Shown: piece after piece, positions 48,445-60,326 of the stretch
Position numbering within the stretch: position 1 is the first letter of the stretch
Layout of the letters: the number at the start of each line of letters is the position of its first letter
Assembly (NCBI GenBank): GCA_035578905.1
Contig: JAQJVL010000802.1
Coordinates: 186,001 to 250,000, forward strand
DNA from: Stictocephala bisonia
Taxonomy: Eukaryota > Arthropoda > Insecta > Hemiptera > Membracidae
Reading direction: 5' to 3'
Length of the DNA stretch: 64,000 bases
Translations under genes and position numbers: made by a program
The notes under the pieces: model-generated
The model's input: the letters and a program-made list of their open reading frames with translations, nothing else
Told to the model about the DNA's origin: nothing
Database searches by the model: none

Positions 48445-49748
48445 TTAATTTTATGTATGGAATCTCAATTAATTTTATTTTTAAATAGGACATCAGCAAA
48501 CCTGCCTGATAAGAGATAAAAAATTGCGAGTCTTATAGTATTACATGTCTTGTGTTTAATATAATACCTTCCCTGTTATTTTAAGTACAAGAGGTGAGGT
48601 GTTTAAATTTTCCGTTTTATTTTATTTTAAGATAGAGTTTCTGCAGTCTGCTTGACTGTCAACACAAGGTAAAATTTGCAGGCTACCTCTGTTATATTAA
48701 TTAACAAATTTATATTGTCACAGATTTTAATCATCTTAGACCGATTGTTTACTTTCTTTCAAGGGATTTTGCTTGTCTATTGCAAGTTTCAAACAAGATT
48801 CTTATACATAAACCTACTTGTTCAATTTGTTTCAATAATATTAAAATCAGTATAAAATTCTTTAATTTTCTGACTCTTAGAATCTTTTACTCTTTTTCTA
48901 CAATCTTAAATAAGATCTGAAACTGTGATTTTTAGTTCTTATCTGAACTCAGAAACTTGCTTCGCAAAATGTAATATTATTTGACAAATTTCCATTATTA
49001 CATTACAATTTTATTTACTAAAAAGTATGTATTTTGTAGATGTCTAATGTCAAATATACTACGGTCATATAAAAAAGCTAAGTAATTTTCAACTTCAATT
49101 ACTAAGACAGTACAAGTAACATTACATGTGTATGGGTGGGTAATTGTTAGTGAGTGTACGGGTGGGAGTAAGGCTCATACCAATGAACGTGTATAGGTGG
49201 ACAGGTGGGTCTATAAGGCACGTCCGCACACTGGATTCGCTCAGTTCAGTCTGCTCAGCTCAGTCGCTTCCGCCAAAAATCAAAAACCATGTATTCAAAT
49301 GTAGAGTTGCATACATTATCCATTCCACTTGTTCAGTTCTGTCTGCTCCGTCCGTCTCAGCCACTTAAAAGTGAGTGGCTGACAGAGCAATTTTGACAGA
49401 AGCAACAGAAAGCAAAAGTGCAGATTTTCCTCTATTACTAACTGTTTTTTATTTATTTATTTATTAATGTTGACTGTGAGCTGGCTGCATGAGTGCAAAT
49501 AAAACTCAGACAGTATTATATCAAGCAACTTTTATTTACTATTTCCCTGAAATGTCATTGTAAAGTTATCATCAACATTCCTTTTTGGCTTAAACACATT
49601 AAAAACAAGGAAAAGGACTCCTAATGCCTTTAATTCTAAAAAAAGTGAACATATATAACAAATGAGTGAGTTTCTAACATTCACTATAGTACAAATTTAT
49701 ATCAATTTGCTATATAGTATCCATCTAATAATATTAGTAAAATTTTAA
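48445..49748. other. EML intron with minisatellite-like copies
   Basis: Bases 49120-49215 hold reverse-orientation relatives of the 36-bp unit (TGTGTATGGGTGGGT and ACGTGTATAGGTGGACAGGT). The words CAGTTCAGTCTGCTC repeat at 49235-49350. No exon. Confidence 0.4.
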
Positions 49749-50374
49749 CCCTTAAAATGGCAGCCGTTCATCTTTTAACAACACGCACGCTCATCGTATT
49801 TCATGTCATATAGTATGTTCGGTCCAACGTAGCGAAGATATCTAGGTACCATTGAAACGAGGACAAGTTTATCTTTCTGATCAGCTCACTTTTATTTTGA
49901 TCATCTTTGTTTTGCAGACGTGATTGTTGATGTAATACACTTATGCTAATGTAATATGCTAACAAGCTAATGCTGGTTAGCTTTTTTGGTATTTACAAAA
50001 TAATATAAAAATAAATTTTACGAACAACCTGTTCAATTCGCTATATTTTCTAAAAGTAGACAACATTTAGCAGCTTTTGGCTATCTTAGAATATAACATT
50101 TTTATTATTTTGCTTATTACCTAGGTACAGTCCCCCCTTTTTCACCAAATTTTTAAATTTTACATTTGTATAATTTGACATATAACAAACATATAGACTT
50201 TTTTTCAAGGTTAAACATATTTTTATAGTATTCTGTGCTATTCCTGATAAAAATTATGTATAAATTTATAGTATTTGAATATTTTATACATTTTTAATAA
50301 AACTTTCAAAATACACTTGCGACACAGTGAAAAATGGCCAGCCAATACAGAAATTTTAATCGCCACTTCTAGGG
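49749..50374. mobile_element. TTAA-flanked MITE (piggyBac-like)
   Basis: The left end is CCCTTAAAATGGCAGCC and the right end inverted is CCCTAGAAGTGGCGATT. TTAA lies at 49745-49748 and 50375-50378. It is 626 bases with no coding capacity. Its right border lies only 27 bases from the splice donor of the EML exon at 50406. Confidence 0.72.
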
Positions 50375-50405
50375 TTAAATTACCCAACTAAACACCTAAA
50401 CTCAC

Positions 50406-50543
50406 CTGTATTGGTTCAGCTCCATCGGTATGGACCGAATACACTTCACGTGTCTCTGAGTCCATTACTAGCCAGCGACCTGTGACTCCTCCAATGACAA
50501 TAACACTGCCATCAGGCGAGAAAGCAGCAGACTGAGCTTGCTC
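50406..50543 (-). CDS. EML: EML-like protein, WD40 exon
   Basis: The acceptor is CTTGATAG, the donor GTGAGT. There are 46 codons beginning EQAQSAAFSPDGSVIVIGGV, then TGRWLVMDSETREVYSVHTD and GAEPIQ. EML proteins have the pattern ADFHPSG--VA-GT-SGRW-V-D-ETR-LVS-HTDG-E at this blade, and the match is clear. Both phases are 0. The exon is flanked on both sides by transposons: a TTAA MITE 27 bases away and a Helitron 59 bases away. Confidence 0.95.
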
Positions 50544-50602
50544 CTATCAAGGAAGACAATGTTTTATATTGATATTGCATCTTTTTTGTAATAAATTTTA
50601 TA

Positions 50603-51359
50603 TCCTTATATATAATACGTGAAGCCTTTTTTTGTCAACGCAACTCCTCCCTTATTTCTTGACCAATTTAAACGGTTGAACGGTTGAGATATCAAAAAGC
50701 TTGCCTCAATTCATAGTTGTGCAATAAGGTCTTAATTCTTTAATATGTTCACCCTGAAGGGAACGGAAAGTCCTCAAAGTACGTTTTTAGCCCATAAGAA
50801 TAATATGGAGAGATATTATTTAAATGATTCTGAAAGTAACAGCTGTTCAAATGTAAAATTATGATTTCCAAAACGTGTTAACAGCAGTGTGAATGTAAAC
50901 AACAGTGTTTGTAGTATTCAGAAGGTTAGATCTTTTATAATGTTAAACCAGGGAAGGTTGTAAGCATAGTTTTATTCACATTTGATTGTACGGCTCCGCT
51001 TTTCTGGACTTGAAAGTTTCAATGGTAATCTAATGAAGTTATTGAATTAATTAATCTCATCAGTTAAACAACAATAAATGAAATGGCCACGATTAAAATA
51101 GGCTAAGAAATAGCATTGAGTGTTTATACTAATAATAGGTGAACATACTACAATCTAATAGGTGTATTTATACTAATAGGTAGCAACGCAAGTAAAGTGA
51201 GTGGGATACTGTAAGTACATTTAATATTGTGATTTTACGATATACAGTTAACTTCTATTATTTGTAATCAAAGGTCACATGCTGAGGCTGAAGGCCAAGG
51301 TGTAACGAGCGCAGCGAGTGAGGGGGTTGGCATGCAAAGCGTGCAGGGGTGTCCCCTAG
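50603..51359 (+). mobile_element. Helitron-type non-autonomous element
   Basis: The 5' end reads TCCTTATATATAATACGTGA. The 3' end has GCGCAGCGAGTGAGGGGGTT, a short hairpin (GCATGC-AAA-GCGTGC) and the terminal CCCCTAG before T. Insertion between A and T with no target duplication, a 5' TC and a 3' CTAG are the Helitron signature. It is 757 bases with no Rep or helicase coding. Confidence 0.8.
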
Positions 51360-52558
51360 TAAAAAATAATATGATAACATTTGTTTCAATACATATCTAT
51401 AATACCAAAAGTATAGGAGGTGTCATGATGCTAGCCTTACCGATGGGTAATAGTTTGTAAAAGCAAAGATGGATACTTTTATAGGCAAAAAAGATGGAGG
51501 AGTTCAAGAGATGAGATTAAAATGGTAGGTTACAATTGATTTAGAAAATATACATCTTAGATATTTAACTTCTTTTCAGAGTTTAAAATTTGTTTAATAC
51601 TAATAGTTATACTAAAAGTGTGCTCTTAACTTCTTACTCTGTTGTTTAAATGAATATAAGTGATATGCACATAATGAACATTTTATTTCAACTCTAATTT
51701 GAACTTATCATTTTTAATAATAAAACTCAGGTACTGATTCTAACTTTGAACATTTTCACCTGTACAGTAAGATGTTTTTTTCACCAACAACATAAAATAA
51801 GATGAACCTGAATTTATTGTTTTCACAACAGTATTATACATAGACTTATTTCAATCTAATGAAACTTGTATGGTTTTTGTTTACTGTAACAATGAGTTTA
51901 TTTTAATCATAATTTTGCAAAAGACATGTAAATGGTATGTATTAATTACTATTTTAGTTTGATTGACCTAGGTTAATACTTGACACCATTCAATGTATTC
52001 TTGTAATACTAATGAATAAAGAATATATAAATAAATTAAAAAATTTTTAAAAATAAATGTCTGTAAATGTTATTGTGCAAGAGTAAAAGTTGTTTAATTA
52101 TGAGGTGTTAAACTCAGTAACTTGCTCACTATGCAGTATTATTAAAATATTAGTATTTACATATATGAATAATATTATTTAAGTTCGTTTCATAATGTTA
52201 TACTTACTGAATTGCTAATGTGACACTACATTTTTATAATGAAATGCCCGTTGTACTTGTTTATAACTAAAGGTGACTCATATTTATGACACACAGTAAT
52301 GGGTAAATTGTATGTACAAAAGTTGTACTTGCTTGCATATATATGTCCTTATGACATTACGACATATATTTATTCTAAATATTGTACTTATTTACATGAG
52401 AGTAATATTAATATTAACATCTAAAAACGTTTCCCTTATATATGATAGTGTCATTAACAACTGAGAATGAAACTTAATTATAATATTATACCTGAAATTG
52501 GTACTGTATTTATTTCTAAAAGTTTTACTTACTTAAATATATGAAAATGAAACTTGGA
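51360..52558. other. EML intron, nothing recognised
   Basis: AT-rich. No exon, repeat pair or transposon end is visible. Confidence 0.35.
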
Positions 52559-52846
52559 ATTGGTAGGTAACGGTTAAAGCCCAGTTTCAGAAGCTAAAAG
52601 GTTCTCAGTTTGATCCTAATCAGTCATAACAAATTTGAAAGGGATCAGCTGATAACCACTGGTTGTTAATTTGTATTGACAACCAATGACAACCAATGGG
52701 ATTATTAACTAATAACACTTTCTACGGAAAGGTTGGCCTTTGTTTGTAACAAGGAACACATTCACTCAACACACCCATTAAACATCCTTATTCACACAAA
52801 TCTTGACGATCGGAGTCTTAAGAACAAATAAATTTAAATTTAAAAA
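52559..52846 (+). repeat. tRNA-derived SINE copy C
   Basis: It matches copy B along its length: GGTTCTCAGTTTGATCCTAA (B-box region), GGGATCAGCTGATAACCACT, GTTGGCCTTTGTTTGTAACA and CTTGACGATCGGAGTCTTAA with a short A/T-rich tail. It holds a small internal duplication (GACAACCAATG twice). It lies about 120 bases from an EML exon. Confidence 0.82.
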
Positions 52847-52968
52847 ACTTATGATTGAAAGAGACATTTATTTTAATCTTGGAGTGAGAATTATTTCTGA
52901 GACATAGACACTTTCTTGCAAACTTAAAACTAAACATCAATTTAAATTTATTTAGATTGATTACTGAC

Positions 52969-53226
52969 TGCTATATCCTTGCTCCAGACAACGGAACGAG
53001 ACATGGAATCCCAGAGCTGTACTATCTTATCAAATCCCGCAGTGAGAAACTGAGGAAGGGAGGGATGGGGGCAGAGTGCCCAGAGCTCGTCGGTGTGGCC
53101 AAGTACGGCAGGGCTGAAACCCACATCCAGGGAACCAATGAGGATACAGTTACGCGTGGACCCAATGAGCAGTTGTGAGCCCCGACCCTCCGACACGGTG
53201 CGTACTCCACCCAGGTGTTCTGCTAT
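52969..53226 (-). CDS. EML: EML-like protein, WD40 exon
   Basis: The acceptor is TTTTGTGCAG and the donor GTCAGT follows 52969. There are 86 codons beginning IAEHLGGVRTVSEG. A TTRNCI-like block is followed by the sequence GHTDELWALCPHPSLPQFLT and FDKIVQLWD. In EML proteins GPVRTV follows the first propeller, and GHTDELWGLA-HP---FLT-G-D--V-LWD marks the start of the second. Here a Phe-Asp pair replaces the usual C/G-x-D. Both phases are 0. Confidence 0.96.
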
Positions 53227-54604
53227 CTGCACAAAACATTACTGCATCAAAGGTGGAAAGCATATTAAGCAGTTTATTATCATAAGAATGTAAAATAATT
53301 TTCAAGAAAATCGTACAATTTTATAAAATTCTAACAAGTGAAATTATTAGACTATTTACCAATATTAGTGAAGTCAAAAGACACTCACTCACGGACTTAC
53401 GATTGAATGGTACAAAATAAACCACTATTGGAGGGTGAACAATATAGCTGAGCAGCTATCATAGATTTAAAGATCATAGCCCTCTTTAAAAAAGCCAAAG
53501 AAACTGTAAACTACCAATATTTGCTAAGTTTAATCATTTTACCAAGTTTTGGTCAAATTGGTCCCTAACTATCCAATATAATCTTAAATTGAATTTCTAC
53601 AATTCACACGTCATTCTCCAACTGCAGTAACAACATCTCCATCCCTGCCCTAAACAGATGACAAAAGTGATGTAGCCTGCTCACACGGCACAGTCCCCGC
53701 TCAACACTAACTGAAGTACTGTATGAAACAAAACAGCATGATGTTTGGGAATAACCATCACCAGATATATTCAGTTTTCGTCATTATGAAACAATATTCC
53801 ATTAAGTTATTCTCAGACAATTTTTATTTCAGTTTTGTTTTCCGAATGAGTAAGTCGGTTCAAGCAGGGCTCCACTGTATGTATGTATGTTGTCCTTATA
53901 TTGTGTGGCTTTCAATAACAGCTACCAAAATAAAAGGAACTAGATTAAAAATGTTAAATCTAAAAAAAATAAAATTATAAGTACTTATGACTTAGTGTTT
54001 TAGAATTTAGATATTGATTTTTTGTCACAGAGCTAAGTTCGTTTCGCGACCTTTTGGCATCTGTTTGTCTGATTGCATGAAGATCAGCTAATCACCCACG
54101 AAAAGAGTACAATAGGCAGTCATTGAATTTCAGCTTCACAAGCACATGATTGATCATGTTCTAATTCCAGTAGTTGCATCTTCCACGCCTCTGCAGAAGC
54201 GAACCAACACATTACACTAATTTCAATAGTCTAATTACAGAGAAAATATATATTAGTCTACTTAGGATTCTATCGTTAACTTCAAACATCAAATTAAATT
54301 AAAAATTACTATACCATAACTATGAGGAAAGTTTCAAACAATAGGATGTATTACTAATGATGCTAAACTATGTCTCCTTTTGCAGCTAAAAATGGCCATG
54401 TATAGCTTTTAGATTTAATATATTTATTTGAAAGAGATCCCTAAGCGTCGGAAATTATATTTAGTTTAATGTTGCATATTTTTTATTTGTATGAAGAGGA
54501 TTAATTTTCTCAACTAATTATACTTCTTTATCTTCCCTCAAACTAGATAGTAAATTTGCTTACCAATATAAAAAGCAGGATTTTTAGAAAATAGAAATTT
54601 TAAT

Positions 54605-55205
54605 ACCGTACAACCTTGATTATCCAGCCATGCTTTATCCAGCTGTCTGTGTCATCCTGCTTGACAATCATAATAAAATAGCTTTTTTATTACATAAAAT
54701 TACAACTTCACAGAAACATCATTCAGTCTCACGATGCAAATCTCACGTGTTTGAGTTTTACATGTTAGATATTGCTGGCGCTGTTCTGTTAACTTGTCGT
54801 ACCCGAACTTTGTAATACACCCGAAGAGCAGAGAAGGCAATTTGTTTACTTCTGTAACACAGCAACAAGTCCATTTCTCATATGCGGAAGTGGAAGGATT
54901 CATTACATACACACTCTTGGCATTGTCAGTCTTTCGTTTAACGTAGCAGAGTGAAAACACTTGTTCATTTAAAAGATGTAGTTACTGTAAATCCTTTTAA
55001 ATCATAAAATTATACTGTATAATAAGTTTTTATGGTATAAAAACTTACAAGACACTATTCCAAGATCTAATGAGACACAACATTTCAGCAATATGGAGTC
55101 AGCTGCACTCGTCATGTCAAAATCCACCATGCCTTTTAAGATTTGCGTTGTATGTAATTTGTATGCGCTTCTCTCTCGCTTGCCATCCAGTATGAGTTAT
55201 TGAGT
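54605..55205. mobile_element. Pogo/Tigger-like MITE, left part, split by a LINE
   Basis: GTACAACCTTGATTATCCAG at 54608-54627 is an inverted partner of CAGATAACCAAGGTTGTACT at 60073-60092. Between them lies a complete LINE, so the MITE itself is only about 0.7 kb. The boundary with the LINE tail is taken at the A/T run at 55208-55232 and is approximate. Confidence 0.6.
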
Positions 55206-55800
55206 CTGTTTTTTTTTTTTTGTTTTTTTTTTGTAAAACCAAGTTTTTTTGCTCATGTTTAATCCGGCTTGACCTGCCACATTGAATAAATGAATTTTAT
55301 TTCCCATAAAAAATATCAAAATACAATCATACAAATTGGGAGAAATAAGACTGACCACTCTGTCCAGTAGCGTGGCCAGTTGCACAATATAACTAACTAA
55401 GAAATACTAACATAGAAGTTTGAGTCTAGCATTATGTATATAAAAGCACTTAGTACATCGCCAACTGCAACATCAGTGACTCTATGAGTACATTTTATAC
55501 TGAGACACATTTTTACATAGAGTAAACATAAATAAATATTTATAATAAATACATAATAATAATAAATATAATATATAAATAAATATAATAAATATTTGAG
55601 AACATAAAAACAGGTAATAATGAAAAGAACATAAAAATATTCCAAAAACTTAACTATATTTAAACTAAGATACTATTAAGGTATTCTAAATCCTGCTGAG
55701 AAAAAAGCCAAGTGATTGTTTGTTTACAAAAATGTTTAATATTCTTGATTTGAGTTGGTAATTGATTAAAATATTTAGGGCCCAAATATTGAAACGAATG

Positions 55801-57698
55801 TCAAAAAATGAATTTGTTTATCTTAGGTAATTTAAAACAGTTGTTTACCCAACTTCTTGTATTATGAAAATGATTTGGAATTAAGTTTTCTCTATTACCA
55901 CTTCTAATAAAAAACAATCTCATAACTTTATAAATGAAAAGGTGCTGAATGGGTAAAATTTTTAACTCCTGGAATAATGGAAAAGAACTTGATCGTTTAC
56001 ATTTTTTAAGAATTATACACAAAAAGTAATTTTGAGTCGTTCTTAGTTTATCAATTAATGTTTTGTATGTTCCTCCCCAACATGGCAAAGTATATTGGAT
56101 TCTTGAGTTAATAAGTGCAAAATATAATGTTCTTAATAGTGTTGTGTCGCAAAAATTTCTTAAAAAATAAAATTTTCTTATTTGTGATCTCAATTTTGCA
56201 TGTAAATCTAATATATGTGGTTCACAAGTAAGTTTTTCATCAAATAAAATTCCTAAATATTTAAATGTTTTTACTTTTTCTAATGGCTGGCAGGTGCATA
56301 ACTGGATATTACAGGTTGCGGAATGGAAAATTAATGCAGAGGGTAAATCAAAACCTACATAATCAAAAGTTATAAATTTAGTCTTATTTACATTTACTTG
56401 CATTTTATTTGTATAACACCATTTCCTAAGTAATAAAAGATCATTGTTTATCGAATTGACTAGTGCTGTAAGGTCTTTTTGTGCATAAAAAAGTGCTATG
56501 TCGTCAGCAAAAGAGTTAATATTTCCATGGAAATTAAGGTTCAATAAGTCATTAATGAAAATAAAAAAAAGGGTGGCTGAGGTCACAGAACTCTGGGGCA
56601 CTCCCATTTGAACAATTTGGGTATCGCTAAAGGTGTTGTTAATTTTAACTTGTTGCCTCCTTCCTGTGATAAAACTCTTAAACCAGTTTAAGGCAACACC
56701 TCTAATCCCCACTGACTCTAATTTATTGATAAGAATCTCATGGTTGACCATGTCAAACGCTTTTTTAAAATCGATGAAAAGTCCTGTTGTCTTCAGTTTC
56801 GAATTTAATCCATTAAAAATGTAATCTGTTACTTCAATTAAAGCACTTTCGGTAGATCTGCCTTTTATAAAACCAAATTGTTTACTGCTAAAAAAGTTGA
56901 TTTTTTTTTAGAAATTTGTCTAACCTTATCATCATTATCTTCTCAAATAATTTAGAAAAAACTGAAAGCAGACTAATTGGTCTTATGTTGTCTAATTTAT
57001 ATGAATTATTTTTTTTTCAGGATCGGTACTACTGAACTTAATTTAAGATTTTCTGGAAAAATACCTTTGCTAAAACTATTATTAATTATATAAACTAATA
57101 TAGGGGCAATGTCATCAATAACATTTCTTAATAAACTCACACTAAAATTGTCATAACCTGTTGATCTTTTATTTTTTAAATTAAGAACAACTTTTTTAAC
57201 TTCATCCACTGAGGTTGGAGCTATAAAGAAGAAGTTTTGATTAACATAGATTGGACGGTGCCTTTCGGCAGTGAGTGTACTTGGCTGACCAGACTGTATC
57301 GAGATAAGATGGTTGTTGATTTCTTGTGCGATAGCGCGCGGTTCCGTTATCAAAGCACCATTATCCAACTCAATACAGTCAATAGTATTATCTTTACTAC
57401 TGCCAGTTAAATTATTGATAATTTTCCACTGTTGAGAAACATCACCTTTACAATTTTCTAACTTTTTTGAATAAAATTCATTTTTTGTGGAGTCAATTTC
57501 TGATTTTAATTTATTGGAAAATCTTTTAAAATAGTTAAGATATGCAGAGTCATAAGGTCTTTTCTTTGAAATTTTATATAGCTTATTTCTTTTATCTATT
57601 TTTTTCAAAATATTTGTTGTTATCCAAGGGCTCAATAACTTAGCTTTTCTTATTTTACTGTCGGTTGAAACTAACCTATTACTACTATTAACAATCAT
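55801..57698 (-). pseudogene. LINE ORF2: linker and reverse transcriptase, broken
   Basis: The linker and start of the reverse transcriptase lie in one frame down to about 57006. A frame shift in an A-run (a T-run on the + strand near 57008) and further breaks up to about 56750 interrupt the fingers. The later domains are open from 56751: VNHEILINKLESVGIRG, SFITGRRQQVKIN, and FADD at 56500-56511 (catalytic pair). The GVPQGSVLGP block has changed to GVPQSSVTSA, a substitution in a normally invariant turn. The copy is not functional. Confidence 0.88.
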
Positions 57699-58545
57699 TT
57701 AGAATTCTTTGAAAATTACTATAACACAAGTTAACATCCTCCTCAGAAAGAACCTCACACCAGTCAATGTTTTTTTTAACTTAGTCTTAACTATATTCAC
57801 ATCTACAACAGTTTTATAATGCTCTCGTCCTATATCACAGTTTGAAGCACTTGCTGGTTTATTTGAGAATTCATTGAGCTTTAAACCTAAAATACAATGG
57901 TCAGTGATACCTAGATCAAACACACCACTTGAAAAGAGATTTATAAACCTATTCCTTACAAAAATATGATCAATAAGTGGTTTTGAATTAATTGTTATTC
58001 TAGTGGGTGTATTAACTAAAGACGTAAATCCATTGTTATTTAATATACGATTGTACCTATTAGTCACTGCGTTAGTGTCAAGCAGATTAATATTAATGTC
58101 TCCGACATATATAACGTTATTCGTAACTTCTGAGACAAGCTGCGATAGTTCAGTTAGAAAAGAGTTTTCTGATACATTGTGTAATCTGTACAAGCACATT
58201 AGTTTGAAATACGAATTGTTTGCTCTTATATCTAATAGAAGCGAATCCGCTGACTGCATATTGAAAGGAATATTAATCTGTTTACAATCAATTGCAATGT
58301 CAACAAAACATAATACACCACCTGATCTATAAGTATTGTTGCAATTTGTAAATAATTTATAACCTGGTAAATTATAGAAACTTGTTTCATCGCTACCAAT
58401 CCATATCTCACTAAGAACTATAAAATGAATTTTGTAATTTATCCTATCTATTTCTGTAAGTAAACTGTTAAAGTTTTTTCTCATACTTCTAATATTTGCA
58501 TATAATAAATTATAATTACTTGTCCCATTTCCTGGTTTAAAAAAT
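57699..58545 (-). pseudogene. LINE ORF2: endonuclease domain
   Basis: An apurinic-type endonuclease/phosphatase fold. The upstream NYNLLYANIRSMRKNFNSLL block carries the usual N-R-S pattern. It is followed by LSEIWIGSDE (catalytic Glu), YVGDININLL (the GD-N motif), IDHIFV and GITDHCILGL (the SDH-like motif as TDH). A frame shift near 57720 separates it from the linker in the next frame, so it is part of a broken ORF2. Confidence 0.87.
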
Positions 58546-58982
58546 TCTATTTAACTCGGGGTACGAGCTTTTTGTGGAACTATTTTTGTTCATTTATAAA
58601 CCGTTAGTTGTTCCATATAATTAACTGGAATCTTAGTACGCATTTATTAAATAAATAAATTTTTACAACAAAAAATAAACTATATAAATAAATAACAGAC
58701 ATATAGACTATGATACTAAATAACAGACATATAGACTATAATATTAAATAACAACAAATAAATTATAATAAATAAACAATTAATAAACTATACAAAATAA
58801 ATAACAAATAGAATATGGTAATATATAACGGAACAAGTATCGGGAGTAACGAAATAAATTGGATTAAATAAATAAACATAAATATATAAGTTGATAATAA
58901 AAGCAATACGAATATAAATACAATACTTTTAGGCATAAGTAATAGTAGATTATACAAAGGCAAAATGTTTTTGACTTACTTG

Positions 58983-59914
58983 TTATTTTAGCTTGCTGAG
59001 TTCCTCGTCATTTTCAACCCTGATATACCGTTCCCCTTCACACTTCCTAACAAAGAATTTTCCATCCCTACACCAGGCAAACTTGAAACCAATTTCTTTG
59101 CACTTGTTTTTCAATCTTGATAGAAACATTTTGTTTTCTGGGGTCAGGTGCTCGTTGACGTAGATTTTCTGGGCAGGGAAGGCGGCATTGATCTCATCGG
59201 CTGTCTCGTTTTCTTATCTCTGAACTTGTTGAGCAAGGCGTCTCGGGCGTTCCTCCTTGAGAACTGTACAATCAAGGACGGCGTTCGCTCCTTCTTGAAG
59301 GAAGGAACTCGGTGGGCTGTTGAGATATCGGCCTCTTGTATCTCAACTCCTAGGGCAGCTCCGACATCCTTCACCAAGCCGATGAAGTTCTCTTTCGGTG
59401 TTTCATGAATCCCGCTAATTTCAATATTGCTTTTCCTTGAATATTGTTCAAGCAAGCGAACTCTGCCTTTCAGGGAATCTACCTCAGTTGTAAGGGCGGC
59501 ATTCAAGTTTTGAAGGGTTTCGTTATCTTTCTTTACTGTTGCTAATTCGTTTTTTATTTCCTTCATTAGCGTTGCTGATTCGTCCAACTTATTAGAAACA
59601 AATTGCATGGCTTCTGAGAGGTCATTTAACTCAGTCCTAACTGACATCAGCTCCCCAAAGACTTGTTGTTTGAAATCTTCTAATGCTTTAATTAGTTCCT
59701 TAGTGCAATCGTTACTTACGTCTGCAGGAGTAGTAGTCGGAGTTCTGCAATTCTTGCACTTCCAATCCCTAAAAGACCGGGTTTTCGTTCCATCAGCGTC
59801 CTTTAGGATACACCGAGAATGATACGAACGTTCACAACCTCCAGCGCACTTAATCTTTTGATCATTTTCGTCACCTTGAAAAGGTTTATCACAGATGGTA
59901 CAGTTAGGCGACAT
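58983..59914 (-). pseudogene. LINE ORF1: PHD finger, coiled coil and RNA-binding fold
   Basis: The ATG is at 59914. Residues 4-57 hold a Cys4-His-Cys3-like set (CTICDKPF, CAGGCERSYHSRC, WKCKNC), which is a PHD-type zinc finger. A heptad-rich coiled coil follows to about residue 150, then a basic linker and an RRM-like L1 ORF1p-type part (SNIEISGI, STAHRVPS, LIVQF). A frame shift near 59213, in KKTRQ, moves the tail into another frame, which runs IYVNEHLTPENKMFLSRLKN to a stop at 58983-58985. ORF1 binds LINE RNA in this group. This copy is broken. Confidence 0.85.
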
Positions 59915-60030
59915 TGTTAGTTTTACTAATTTAACACGTTTACATACACTTTGCTAATAACTAGTGCGTTATTAAGGCGACTGGCAGTAGCGTGCACTTG
60001 ACAGGAGCGATGTAGATAAGCTGTTATCAG

Positions 60031-60095
60031 CTCGGCGGACAGAGCCAGACTCTCTGTCAAATTCAACATTATGCCAGATAACCAAGGTTGTACTG
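60031..60095. mobile_element. Pogo/Tigger-like MITE, right end
   Basis: The end GCCAGATAACCAAGGTTGTA followed by CTGTATA is the inverted match of the end at 54605-54627. The split copy frames the LINE. Confidence 0.6.
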
Positions 60096-60168
60096 TATAT
60101 AGAAATTAAAATAAAGTTTTAAGTTTTTCATAAAATGTTTAAACACTTTATAATACATGGTGGATTAC

Positions 60169-60326
60169 CTGAGCCTCGTATCCAGTGGGTTGGAAGTTGT
60201 TGTCAAAATGTATCAGTCTCCCATCTTTGCCCCCGGCAGACACAATGCTGCCCTCTTTCAGCACACAGATACTGAATATAGAGCCCTCGTGAACATGTCG
60301 GACCAGGCGCAAAATTGTGTTGGTAC
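60169..60326 (-). CDS. EML: EML-like protein, WD40 exon
   Basis: The acceptor is AATTGTGCAG and the donor GTAATC. The exon adds two bases to complete the Gly codon shared with the exon above and continues TNTILRLVRHVHEGSIFSIC. It then has VLKEGSIVSAGGKDGRLIHF and ends FQPTGYEAQ. EML proteins have GAHEGGIFSLC and L---GTLVSGGGKDR-- in this order. Length 158; the remaining 156 bases are 52 codons. The phase is right on both sides. Confidence 0.95.

Larger units (their letters stand above)
55206..60030 (-). mobile_element. LINE retrotransposon, near full length, CR1-like
   Basis: Read on the minus strand: a GC-richer 5' region, ORF1 with a PHD-type finger, an AT-rich spacer (58560-58980), ORF2 with endonuclease and reverse transcriptase, then a long 3' untranslated part. 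That part holds an AATAAA (about 55289) and ends in an A-run. PHD fingers in ORF1 are known in CR1-like LINEs, and the reverse transcriptase fits the jockey/CR1 group. It is inserted into a pogo-like MITE. The ends are approximate. Confidence 0.8.

Noticed and set aside
52957..53293. Plus-strand open frames opposite the EML exon
   Set aside because: They are shadows of the coding exon, which has splice sites, correct phase and clear WD40 motifs on the minus strand.
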